A stretch of DNA of 64,000 nucleotides, from assembly GCA_963556145.1 (NCBI GenBank), contig OY744463.1:6014001-6078000 (forward strand), written 5' to 3'. This document shows positions 22,660 through 32,809 of the stretch, one piece after another. The notes under the pieces were generated by a model. The model was not told the origin of the DNA. It worked only from the letters and a program-made list of their open reading frames with translations, and searched no databases. A program made the translations under genes and the position numbers. Origin of the DNA: Hygrocybe punicea. Its lineage: Eukaryota > Basidiomycota > Agaricomycetes > Agaricales > Hygrophoraceae. How positions within the stretch are numbered: position 1 is the first letter of the stretch; each line of letters begins with the position of its first letter.

Positions 22660-23600
22660 TCTGTGCGAGCAGCCCCGCCGCGATCGAGCCCTCAACACCG
22701 TGCTACAGCCTCACGACGCCATTCGCAAGGTCTTACGAGCCGTCTCCGCCATTATCGAGTCCCCAACGCGTCGCCACGTCATCCCAGCTCATGCACCCGC
22801 CTATTCGACATACCCGGCCGCTCACGCCCTCGTTGCTACCCCCACGCAGCCTCGTATGGCTCTCCGAGTCCCCACAGCGCCCTTCGCGAGCCCACACGAG
22901 TCGTCTTCGCCGTTATCGACGCTCCCACAGTGTCCCACGTCACCCCGCTTCGTGCCCCCGCCTATTCGACATCCCGGCCGCTTACGCCCTCGTTGGACCT
23001 CCCCGTCGCCTCGCACCGCTTCCTATGGCCCCACGACGCCAGCTGCGAGCCCTCACGAGCCGTTCTCAACGCCCAACGCGTCACCACGTCATCCTTCCTC
23101 GTGTCCCCACGTACTCAACATCCCCGGCCGCTCACGTCCTCGTTGGACCATCCGCCGCTTCGTACAGCCTCCCAGAGCCCCACACCGTCGTTCGTAAGCC
23201 AGTACAGGCCGTCCTCGCCATTATCGATGCCCCACGCCGCGCCACGTCACCCGGCTTCGTGCCCCAGCTAAGTCGACGTCTCCGGCCGCTTACGCCCTCG
23301 TTGGACCTTCCCGTTGCCTCGTACCGTTTCCTACAGCCCCACGACACCACTCGCGAGCCCTCACGAGCCATCCTCGCCGTCATCGACCCCTCACGCGTCA
23401 CCACGTCATCCTTCTTCGTGCCCCCCGTACTCGACATCCCCGGCCGCTCACGTCCCCGTTGAGCCACCCGCCGCCTCGTACCGCATCCCAGGACCACACA
23501 TCATCCGTCGTGACGCCGTACAAGTAGTCCTCGCCGCCCTCGAGCCATCAACAACATGCCACGTCACTCGACATCATACCCACCATCCGAGGCCAACGAC
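22660..23600 (+). repeat. Tandem array, about 150-160-bp units, inside element E
   Basis: Five to six diverged units, marked by GGCCGCTYACGYCCTCGTTG at about 22816, 22976, 23126, 23284 and 23442, with a related GAGGCC at about 23593. Spacings are 160, 150, 158 and 158 bp. Each unit contains CGTCACCACGTCATCC and CATCCCCGGCCG-like segments. Lengths are not multiples of three, yet long overlapping frames stay open on the plus strand because AT-rich stop codons are rare in this GC-rich sequence. The predicted P/S/R-rich peptides are therefore not taken as genes. Confidence 0.8.
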
Positions 23601-24904
23601 CGCCGCGTACAACCACCCCCACGTTCTCGTTCACGCCCCCGCACCTCGACATGGCTCCATACTGCCCCAAACACGTCCGCCCCCGTCCCTCGTCGTCCCA
23701 CGCAAGCGGCCACGTCACCTACGTCACCCCGTCGACTCCCACTCTCGACCCCCGCTTCCCAGCCGTCCCCGTCCTCGCCCACTCCCCCTCGACCACCTAC
23801 GTCCTCGACCAACCCCACGACGTCCCTCTCGCGAGCCCAAACGAAGCCCCGTTGGGTTACGCCCGCGAAACCGTGACCACCGGCCGCTCAAACCCGTTCC
23901 ACGACCCGACGCATCGTTGTCAAATCCCCACGCATATCCGCCACGAAAGTACACGAAACGCCACCCGTATCACCCCCAATCTATCTCCCAGTCCACGTCG
24001 TCTCATCCGCCCACGTCATCCGCCTCCGTCCCCCGACATCGACCACCCGTTGCCGCCTCCTCGACCTCTCGCCATCCTCGAACGACCTCACGAAACCACG
24101 ATCCACGTCACGCAATCCCACGTTCCCTCTTATCCGCCCACGTCGTCCGCCCCGTCTCCCTACGTGGCCCTATGCCATACCGCCACACCCGACAACCCGT
24201 TTTCGACCAATCCGCTACATCGGCTTCCGGATCCGGATCCGCGACTCGCATCACAGCACCCGACTACGAACCCGGACGCGTTCCCAACGATTCCGCGGCA
24301 TCCGGTTCCGGTTCCGGCTCAATTCGAGCATGAGGTTCCGGTTCCGGTTTCACATCTCGTACCCGCCACCTTCGCACCCCCATACCCACCGAACCCGACC
24401 CTACGAAAACCCCTCACCGTCCATCGGCATAAGAAATATATACATAAATAGATTAAATATATCAAAAAGAAAGAAAAATGTCAGAGATAAAGGAAAGATA
24501 AAAAGAAACACTCGTTCCCGACACACCCGGCACCCGCATAATCCACCCGACGTACCCGACACACCCGCTTGCGAATCCGTCGCACCCAACGAACCCGCTT
24601 ACGAACCCGCCGCACCCGCTTACGGACCCGACACGTCGCTTCACTCGTTCCCCACGCACCCGACTCATCCGCTCACGCACCCGCATTAAACCCATTTGAC
24701 ATCGTTCTCCGCTTTCCATGACCCACCGTTTCCGCCACCGTTTCGACCCAGACACAATGTTCCCTGTCTCGGCTTCGATTTCCAACCCACCCGACTTTAT
24801 ATTTCAGTTCCATGGGGGGGAATGCTTCCCCACGGGTCCAAGCCGGTGCTGAACCGCCTAGTATGAGGCTGATATCACAGCCGTTGATTATCGCCCCCAT
24901 ATTA

Positions 24905-25215
24905 GTATCGTCTATCGAACCTCCGCCGCCGTCTATCAAACCTCCGCCATCGTCTATCAAACCTCTGCCGCCGTCTATCGAACCTCCGCCATCGTATATC
25001 GAACCTCCGTCGTCGTCCATTGAACCTCCGTTTTCGTCATATCGTATCGAACCTCCGCCATCGTATATCAAACCTCTGTCGTCGTCCATCGAACCTCCGC
25101 CATTGTCTATCAAACCTCCGCCACCGTCTATCGAACCTCCGCCATCGTATATCGAACCTCCGTCGTCGTCTATCGAACCTCCGTTTTCGTCATATCGTAT
25201 TGAACAACCACCGTC
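24905..25215 (+). repeat. 21-bp minisatellite (TCTATCGAACCTCCGCCGTCG type)
   Basis: About 14 units of 21 bp (7 codons). One frame reads as repeats of SIEPPPS/SIKPPPS; the other frames also stay open. A longer duplication of several units including TTTTCGTCATATCG occurs at about 25030 and 25188. The array lies inside element E. Nothing supports it being translated. Confidence 0.8.
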
Positions 25216-25801
25216 GTCATATCATGTCTACTCCTACGCCACCGTTTCCGCCACCCGTTGACACAGCCACCAAAGCCGCCGACCCTAACTCGACCCGCCT
25301 AGATCGTCTTTGTCATCCGCTTGTGTTTTATTTCGTTTCCGCTCCTGCCTTACTCGTCTCCGTCACCCGCCCCCAATCCTATGTCACGTTTAGTTTTATC
25401 CTGACTTGATTTCTATCGCGTCCCCTCTTTCCGATACCCGACATTTATTTATTTTCTCATCTATTTTGCGTTTCCACTCCCCACTTGTCCCGTTTTTGTA
25501 GCTTTCCATCTTTTCTTTCATTTCCGCTCAGTTCCCTTTTCCTCCAGTTCTATGAACTTTGTTTCCTTTTTCCTCGACACCGGCTTCACTCATTTCGTTC
25601 CCCATTCGCCGCTCTCAGCCTCCGACCCTCCATCGAGTTCCGCTAGTCACCATCCGCTCTCCCCCTTTGCATTGTCCACAACCCGCCTCGTCCTGTCGAG
25701 CCCGATTCCATGACCACCACGTCGGCCTCATCTCACGCATCCGAGTCCCGAGTCCACGTAGTATCGACCAGGGATGGTCTTTATTTAAAGTACCCTGGAG
25801 A

Positions 25802-26706
25802 TGTAGAGGGTCGACGTCCCTCTGAGTCCGTATCATCAATATATCACGAATCCGGACCAACCCGATGCCGCCATTCGACTTGCATTCGAACCCGACGTAA
25901 CCCGACGCAACCCGACGTGACGTGACGTGACGTGACCCGATGTGACCGACATAACCCGACGTATGCCGCTTCGTCACAGCCGCTCTCAGACCAAATCTGG
26001 CAGCCTCAAACGCCTCGGAGTTCCAATTCCAGGAGATGGATCTCTTCGGACTCAATCCCCGACTTCGGATTTACTTTATTTATGCATCCCCTCGTCCTTT
26101 CGGAGATATGTAGGACTTTCTAGATCTTTTCCTTGCATATTCGTTTTCCCCTCCATTTCCTGTCTTCGTTGCTTTGCAACCCCCCTTTCCACATCCCCAT
26201 TCCAACCTTTCTTTGTAGCTTACCATCGGCCGAAGTAGACACGTCCGAAAGTAGATTACTGTTTCCTGTACTATAAAAACGGTCCCCGACGACCGTACAA
26301 AATAAGATACCCTTAGTCCCCATTTCCCTTTAGTCAGAATCACCTTTTAATCCCTTCAAATGCTCGTCCACGTAGATCCTTAGTTTTTATAGTTCACTTC
26401 GTCGTCTTTATCGTTGTTTCCGTATATTCGTTCATCGTTTCCGACCCGACCCGACCCGACCCGCCGTACCCGACATCGTCGGCATCGTCGGGTTCTTTAT
26501 TATTTGTCCGTTTTCACTCCGTTCATCGCCGGCTTCGTCATTATTAGTCCAGTTTTACGCGGCGGCTTTACTTTTACTAACATTCCCTTCTTTTTACTTC
26601 TATTCCCGACACTGATTTATCCAGTCACTTCTATGCTGACACCCTCTGGTTAGGATCTTTATTATTTCTTATATAGTTCCAAAGCCACCAAGAACCCGCA
26701 TCTACA
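25802..26706 (+). repeat. 3' LTR of element E (intact, 905 bp)
   Basis: Uninterrupted LTR from TGTAGAGGG to CATCTACA. It preserves the empty target site of element A: GTGACGTGACCCGA here corresponds to GTGACGT-[A]-ACGTGACCCGA in the 5' LTR. That fixes A's target duplication at exactly 4 bp. Confidence 0.92.
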
Positions 26707-26710
26707 TCGA

Positions 26711-27118
26711 CAATATGGTCCCGCTCCACAAGATGAAGGACTGGGAGTTGTGACTGAGGTGTTTTGGAAGAGCTGAGAGAGTGTCTAGTTTGGTCATCTG
26801 CCACCACCGATCTTCAATGGACGATAGGGTCCCACTCCATGTGATGGAGGACTGGGAGTCATGACTGGAGAGTGATGTTGAGAGATTTTGGAGATTTTTT
26901 GGTCAGTTCAGTCTTTTTTTTTTGGTTTTCTGCTAGCAACGAGGATGTCACTATGGAGAAAGGGGGCATTTGTAGTGGTTGTGCCTGACAAATCACGTGA
27001 CCAGTCCCTTAGTCAGTAGCCCTATCTGGATGTAGTAGACAGTTGATCCATCCATCCAGATTGACCTTTCCCTTCGAGTCCTGTGTGAGCCCCTGAGAGG
27101 TCCCTTGGGACCACTCCA
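26711..27118 (+). mobile_element. 3' tail and 3' LTR of short-LTR element C
   Basis: Two diverged units beginning TTTGGTCATCT (about 18508, interrupted by E, and about 26790) lead to GAGAAAGGGGGCATT, a polypurine tract. It is followed by a 148-bp LTR (26971-27118; TGTAGTGGTTG...GACCACTCCA). The layout is that of the 3' part of element B. The likely 5' part is at 15888, but the two ends show no matching target duplication (CCGA follows here), so the full extent of C is unresolved. Confidence 0.65.
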
Positions 27119-27133
27119 CCGAACTGATCCAGA

Positions 27134-27903
27134 CTATGGTAAACGTGATAGGGCTTTATATGTCTTGTTGACAGCCTTCCTGATTGGCATAGCTCCTCGG
27201 TGTAACAACTGGAGATTTTGATCAACGAGCAACCAGGTGCATTGGTTGACTTGCACATGATTGATAACAAGCCAGTACGTGATGATCCACAGTTGAAATA
27301 GCTGAGACCATGCTGATTTAACCTGTGGGCAGATTATTGACTGAGCTGTTGGTGAGGATGTGGACCATATACATTGAATCAAATCCCGGATGAGGGCAAG
27401 AGTAGGTGCAGGGATGGAAAGGAGGTGTTTGATATCATTAATGGTGGCATCAGGGGGTTTGTTGGTAATATAAGCATCATTAGTGGCTGTTTGTGTAGAT
27501 TGGGGGATTTTGAATGTGAGAAGTGAATACACAGAGAGATTGGGGCTTGGCAAATATGTGTCAAGGATACCCTGAGGGATCTCAAATTTGAGCATTGAGA
27601 ATGGTGAAATTTGCTTGATGTCACACATCACCTCCACTTATGGTGAATTGACCGAATTGGTACAGTAAATGTGCCCCTAGTGTATAGTTGTTGCAACCGA
27701 GTGCTCTCACAAGGATTTGGTAGGATCAGGTTGACATAGATAGTGTTGAGAGATGTGACAGCAGTGGGTTCCGATGATGTGACATGATTCAAGAATCCCA
27801 TGACCAACAAGGGCAAGGCAGGCGAGAAGGTGTTGGTGATGGTTGTGGTGGTCACTCTCCTTGTCATCCTCTTCAGCAATGAGAAGTACTGCAATGTTGT
27901 CAT
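27134..27903 (-). pseudogene. Fragment of an unrecognised transposon-type protein
   Basis: Two minus-strand frames, 27903-27628 (MTTLQYFSLLKRMTRRV...) and 27637-27134 (MEVMCDIKQIS...CTWLLVDQNLQLLHRGAMPIRKAV), abut with a frame change near 27630. No domain is recognised. The position upstream of the truncated Ulp1 fragment (15872), with C and E in between, makes it a candidate for the missing N-terminal half of that gene. This rests on context only. Confidence 0.3.
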
Positions 27904-28141
27904 ACGTGATAAAAAGTATTTGTCTGTGTCCAGGATTTGTCATATGGTTTAGGATGCTACATAAAATCAGACTTTTTTTTTTATGGCTCAGAAAGGGTCA
28001 CATTTATGATATTATTTATGCTATATCCACAGGATATAGCTCCAATACATGTTCACAATAATGAAAACAATAAAGGCCCAAATAATTGTAAATTCTGTAT
28101 ACACTATTTTCTGTATGAATACCACTTTTAGATAATATTAT
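27904..28141. other. AT-rich intergenic stretch
   Basis: No gene, RNA or repeat was recognised here apart from a T-run and GATATAGC-type short repeats. Confidence 0.5.
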
Positions 28142-28937
28142 TGGGTGCCTGTCCGTAACAATAAATATATTCAGGAATCATAGATTTTCACCATAGTGGG
28201 ACACAATTCCAATACCGCAAAGACCCCGGAAAATAATTTAGACTCCATTTCCAAAAGCAGGCTATATACGTAATGAATAAACACAAAATCTGTACAGGGG
28301 GGGTACCCCTCTGAATAGAATACAAGATATGTTTTCAAGATCCGACCTGCCAAAGTAACCAGATTTGATCTTTGCCAACCTTCGGCCTGTCACTTCTTGT
28401 TCTCACGTTACCTTTGATTCATCCTATGATAAGATAGACCTCATCCACAAACAGTTACATGGCGTGACAATGAAGTAAAACCTCCGTAGATAACTTTTGG
28501 AGATGTTTAAAAAAAATCTGTTTCAATGAAATGTTCAGAGAGTGGTTCCAGAGGGATCTGTGTATTCAAAAGTTGGATTTTCAATCATTTGAAGGAGATA
28601 GATATTTGGTCTAACCCATCAACCACTGTGACACCTCCATAACACACACCAATGGGTTAGACCAAATATCTATCTCCTCCTTCAAATGATTGAAAATCCA
28701 ACTTTTGAATACACAGATCCCTCTGGAACCACTCTCTGAACATTTCACTGGAACAGATTTTTTTTAAACATCTCCAAAAGTTATCTACGGAGGTTTTACT
28801 TCATTGTCACACCATTTCACGTGATGTAACTGTTTGTGGATGAGGTCTACCTTACCTTTTGACTTATTTGTAATCATAGCGGTTCCAACCCCGACTGGAA
28901 CCCCCAGAATATATTTATTCTTACGGAAAGGCACCCA
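28142..28937. mobile_element. Non-coding element with 31-bp terminal inverted repeats (MITE)
   Basis: The left end TGGGTGCCTGTCCGTAACAA and right end (read inward) TGGGTGCCTTTCCGTAAGAA match over about 31 bp, continuing TAAATATATTC in both. Length is 796 bp with no coding frame. No clear target duplication: flanks are TAATATTAT and TTTTCTGC, so the superfamily is undetermined. Confidence 0.75.
28435..28849. repeat. Near-perfect palindrome, about 200-bp arms
   Basis: TAGACCTCATCCACAAACAG... runs to GGTCTAACCCAT, and is mirrored after a spacer of about 35 bp (AACCACTGTGACACCTCC...). Only a few mismatches separate the arms. The palindrome is off-centre within the surrounding MITE, so it may be an older nested insertion or an internal duplication. 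Confidence 0.85.
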
Positions 28938-29083
28938 TTTTCTGCAATATTTTCATAAGTGATCATGAGATAACAACACAAATAGTTTCAAAATATTATT
29001 TGATCGCAAAAAATCCATCCGTATGCTTTTGCGCTGTGTGAACGTATTCTGAATAGTACAGTGGTGTGAATACTAACGACTTG

Positions 29084-31169
29084 TCAGCTATGTTCTTTCA
29101 AACGCAAAGTCTCAAAAAATCTCGACCATGTGCCCTCATCATCCCTTGTCTGATCACTGTTAGGTGAATTTGATATTTCGAAGGTCCCAGGCATCTGCAT
29201 GTCCTTCTCGTCATTAGATGAAAGGTCAGTCGTATTGTCATGCAGCCCAGTAGGCCCTTTTTCCCCAACGAGTGTACGGCCCTCCACCTCTCCCTTCGGG
29301 ATACGATCTGTGTGACCTCCGATGGCAATGTGCGACAACGAAGATTGGGTGTGGGCCATCTTATCCGCCGTCAGCCTACTCAGATTCAAGTCCATACGAC
29401 TTATTTTCTCCCCCTGATTCCCTGCGTTGAGGTCGCTCTCTTCACTCTCGTCGTCGTCACTATTGACCCGGCTGCTACTCGCTCCGCTCTTCAAACGGTG
29501 CACAGCCCGTGCCGATGTTATGGCCAACCTCCAGCGCGCCCGTGCGTCGAAATTAGCACGAAGACCGTTCGCAAGATCATGTTCAGTTGAGGGTTGATGC
29601 GTGGTTAGCCACTGTGGAGAATACGGCGGGGAACAGAAGTGTTAAACAGATCACTCAGTACAATTAGAAGCAATAATAGCAACGCACCGGATGAGCGAGC
29701 GCCTCGTCACTAGTAAGCCTCTTCAACGGGTTTGTGTTTAAGAGCGATTTGATAAAATCTTTCGCTGCGAAACCTGTCAAGCAGTGCATTTATCTTGACA
29801 ACAACCACAGCACCTTGAACTGAAATTTTCCGCCAGTATTGGTCGTGAAATTCAATATGAGCTTCCAACGTCTCCTTGATGAGAAGTTTGATATCTTCGG
29901 AACGGAAAGGCGAGTAGCCGCACAGGAGCACATAAGTGATGATCCTGCAGTGAGTCAGTGATAGGGCTTGATCCATTCACATTCATATTACCCTGTTGAC
30001 CACATGTCCACCGCCTTGCCGTGACCATGATTGGAAAGCACTTCCGGGGCTACATAACCGAAACTTCCAGCCAGAGAATGCAACTGCTCTTCAGGCGATT
30101 GTAGATGCTTGGCTCTGCGAAAACGGTTAACTGACGTATGTGTGTGGAGTAAAATTACGGACTACTCCCGAAGATACTCACATACCAAAATCGACGATGA
30201 CAATATCACTACCCAGATCCTTGGTTCGATAAAGGATATTTTCCGGTCTAATAACCCGTTTCATGAGCGTAGTAGACAGTCAAATGAGTAAAACTCGTAA
30301 AAACGAACTTGAGATCTCGATGCACAATGTCATGGTCGTGTAAATATTTTACCCCTGCCAAAACCGACCTGAAAATGAATATGGGTGCGGAAATAATCAG
30401 CTTGTCAAGGAGGAAGGTCGTGTGATCGCGACCAATGCGCTAAAAACCAAAGAAAGCATTCACACACCTCACAACACCTACTGCATCCCTCTCCGTAAAT
30501 TTACCTTTCTGCAATATGCGCTCAAAAAGTTCTCCGCCGACAGCAAGTTCGAACACTAGGTAATATTTTGACCTAGATTCGAACCATTCGTAAAATTTGA
30601 CCTGATAAATTTTGGCCGACGTCGGTCGAATTTACAGGTGGTTGCAGTGAGTTCCCGGAAGTAGTTCTCAAGGGAAGAATGAAAGCGCTCACAATATTTG
30701 GGTGACTTAAACCCTTGAGCACCTCCATCTCTCCCCAGACACTCGCCTCATTCCCCTTGACTTTCTTCTTTGCAATCACTTTCAGGGCAACTTCCTTGAT
30801 CACGCCACTCTCACCAGCAACCCTCCTTTCATTCTTTGGCTTGGCTGTGGCATGCTCAGCCTGGGATGGTAAGGAAGACCTGGCAACCGCACCCTTCTCC
30901 GCAACCTCGACCAAGTTGAGAGGGACGTGCCATGTTGCTTGCTATGATCAAGACCAATTAGACATCGCGAACAAACACAGATTGGATTGGATTGGAAGGA
31001 ACCGACACAGCAAGGAACATTGGTTGAATATCAATGCAATGCAACAGGACTAACTCACCATCACCTTCCCAAATGCCCCTTCCCCCAGCGCCCCATGAAT
31101 CTCATAGTCTTTCTTCTTGTTAAAACTGGGAGGCTGGGGGAGAATTTTGTCCTTGAGTGATAAATGCAT
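29084..31169 (-). CDS. Ca2+/calmodulin-dependent protein kinase-like Ser/Thr kinase
   Basis: A multi-exon kinase, start at 31169 ([15 protein letters not shown]), end at 29084. The glycine loop [11 protein letters not shown] (about 31095) precedes an insert, [18 protein letters not shown], then [11 protein letters not shown] with the ATP-binding Lys (about 30800), the conserved Glu in [28 protein letters not shown] (about 30540), HDIVHRDLK (about 30325), IVIVDFG (about 30210), [11 protein letters not shown] (about 30060), [12 protein letters not shown] (about 29930) and the domain end [11 protein letters not shown] (about 29710). The 150-residue tail ([18 protein letters not shown]) has the basic layout of a CaM-binding autoregulatory segment, then an acidic Ser-rich end. 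These features place it among fungal CaMKs. Its start lies 166 bp from the divergent ArfGAP gene. Confidence 0.85.
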
Positions 31170-31334
31170 GAGCCGCTGATTGACCAAAGACTGCTACGTA
31201 GACAGTTCTTGAAGATTGATTCCGAAAGAAGTGGTGATTCCGACTTCAGGTGAAGGCTGTACATTGGTGAGACTTTTGTGTCAGAGCACTTTTGTGTTGG
31301 AGGTCACGGTGACCTGAAACCAACGTCCATTCTG
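31170..31334. promoter_or_regulatory. Shared divergent promoter region (kinase/ArfGAP)
   Basis: Only 165 bp separate the two start codons, which point away from each other, so both promoters must lie here or overlap the first exons. No TATA box is evident. Confidence 0.5.
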
Positions 31335-32660
31335 ATGTCTCGACAGGACAAAGCTACGACAGAAAAACACGCAAGAATCCTCAGGGAATTAGTAAAAAAA
31401 CCAGAAAACAAAGTATGCGGTGACTGCAAACGCAATGGTTAAGCACTTTCTGGCTTGCTCAGGCTTCTCTGACGCAATTCTTCACAGACCCACGATGGGC
31501 GTCTTGGAACCTGTAAATGCACATTACATTTTATAATAATCTGTTCTCACTCTTAGTCGTCATTTAGCGGAATGTTTCTTTGCATTCGGTGTTCAGGCAT
31601 TCACCGCGGTATGGGAACTCATATCAGCAAGGTCAAGTCGATTGATCTTGATGCTTGGACGCCGGAACAGATGCAGGTGAATCCTCTTGCCCTTGAGATA
31701 TCGGTCAACCTCATGTGCCCGCATCTAGTCTATCCAGTGTTGGGGGAATCGACGTGCTAATCTCTATTGGGAGGCGCACTTGAAGTTGGGTCATGTTCCT
31801 CCTGATCAGTAAGCGCTCATGCCTCGTCGTGGCCAGAATGCTCAATGAAAATGTTCAGCAAGATCGAGTCCTTCATTCGTTCCAAGTATGAATCTCGTCG
31901 ATGGTCGTTGGACGGACCTCCCCCGGAGGACCCGTCAGTTCTTGATGACCAGTCAACAACACAACATATTCGAGAATCTGCCCAGCAGCTTCTTGCAACT
32001 CAAACTTATGTGTCCAACACAGCACAATTCAGCCGCCGCCCGGCTTCTCCTGTACGACAACGTCCCTTCACAGCCCATCAGCCACAAGCGCACCAACTTC
32101 TCTCAGCTGCTGTAGGTGACCGAAGCCAACAAGCAACTATATCTACCGAGATAGCAGCACAAGCTCAGCAAATTCAGGTGCCATCAGATGGTGGCTTGTT
32201 CAGCCTTGACTTTCATGCTCCAGCTTCCATCTCAGCACCAAATCACACCTCTTCACAACTGGACAACAATGTCAAGCAAGACATTCTTTCTCTTTTTTCT
32301 GCATCTCCCGTCACTCCAGCTCAGCAAATTCAAGCATCTACGTTTGGGCAACTTCACACTGCCTTGGCAAATTCGCCCTGGGATACTCCGAATAGTCACC
32401 GTGTACAGGCGACGAGTATGATGGGTTCTAACGGAATTGGGCAGTGGGGATTAAATTCAGGTTCGAATGCACCAGGATTCCCAATACAAAGCAACTTGTT
32501 GGGGAACCAGCTTCCAGTACAGCAACAGCCCAGTCGCAAGGGCACCGGCGGTGTCTGGGAATCAGCAAACGCAGGAGGTTCAGCCGCCGGAGACCCCTTC
32601 GGTGCGGCTTCAAGCAAACAGGAGGACATCTTCGGAGACCTTTGGGGTGAATTCAAGTAA
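31335..32660 (+). CDS. ArfGAP-domain protein (Age2/SMAP-like)
   Basis: Five exons with clean GT..AG introns: 31438-31487, 31513-31567, 31677-31737 and 31809-31858. The protein begins [16 protein letters not shown]. The ArfGAP zinc finger is complete: [40 protein letters not shown], followed by [24 protein letters not shown] and [19 protein letters not shown]. After residue about 130 it is Q/S/P-rich and unstructured, ending GDLWGEFK. ArfGAPs stimulate GTP hydrolysis by Arf GTPases on Golgi and endosomal membranes, through the arginine in CSGIHR. An N-terminal ArfGAP domain with a disordered tail is the Age2/SMAP layout. It converges on the aminopeptidase gene (150 bp between stops). Confidence 0.9.
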
Positions 32661-32809
32661 TACTAGATTTGTTAATTTTACCCTGGACAGACTCGCAGCT
32701 GACATGGTTTCGCGACATCTTCCCCCATGGTTGGATTGTGAAAGATGTTGCGGTGGAACCACTACTTCGTATTTGGTAAACCTACACGATACCAAGGTCC
32801 TTCAACATC

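Larger units (their letters stand above)
18540..26706 (+). mobile_element. Large LTR element E without pol (LARD-like)
   Basis: The two LTRs begin TGTAGAGGG and end CATCTACA. The 3' LTR (25802-26706) is 905 bp; the 5' LTR (18540-22011) is also exactly 905 bp once element A and one ACGT duplication are removed. The LTRs differ at about four sites, all transitions, so insertion is recent. The flanks carry the 4-bp duplication TCGA (18536-18539, 26707-26710). The 3.8-kb interior has no gag, protease, integrase or reverse transcriptase motif. It is GC-rich and made of repeats, so transposition must depend on another element. Confidence 0.9.

Noticed and set aside
22540..24451. Long P/R/S-rich frames in overlapping phases
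   Set aside because: GC-rich tandem array with few chance stops; no phase is favoured and no domain is present.
15888..27118. Element C as another ACGT insertion
   Set aside because: The left flank (TCTC) and right flank (CCGA) do not match each other or ACGT, and the 5' LTR is mostly missing; it was left out of the target-site argument.
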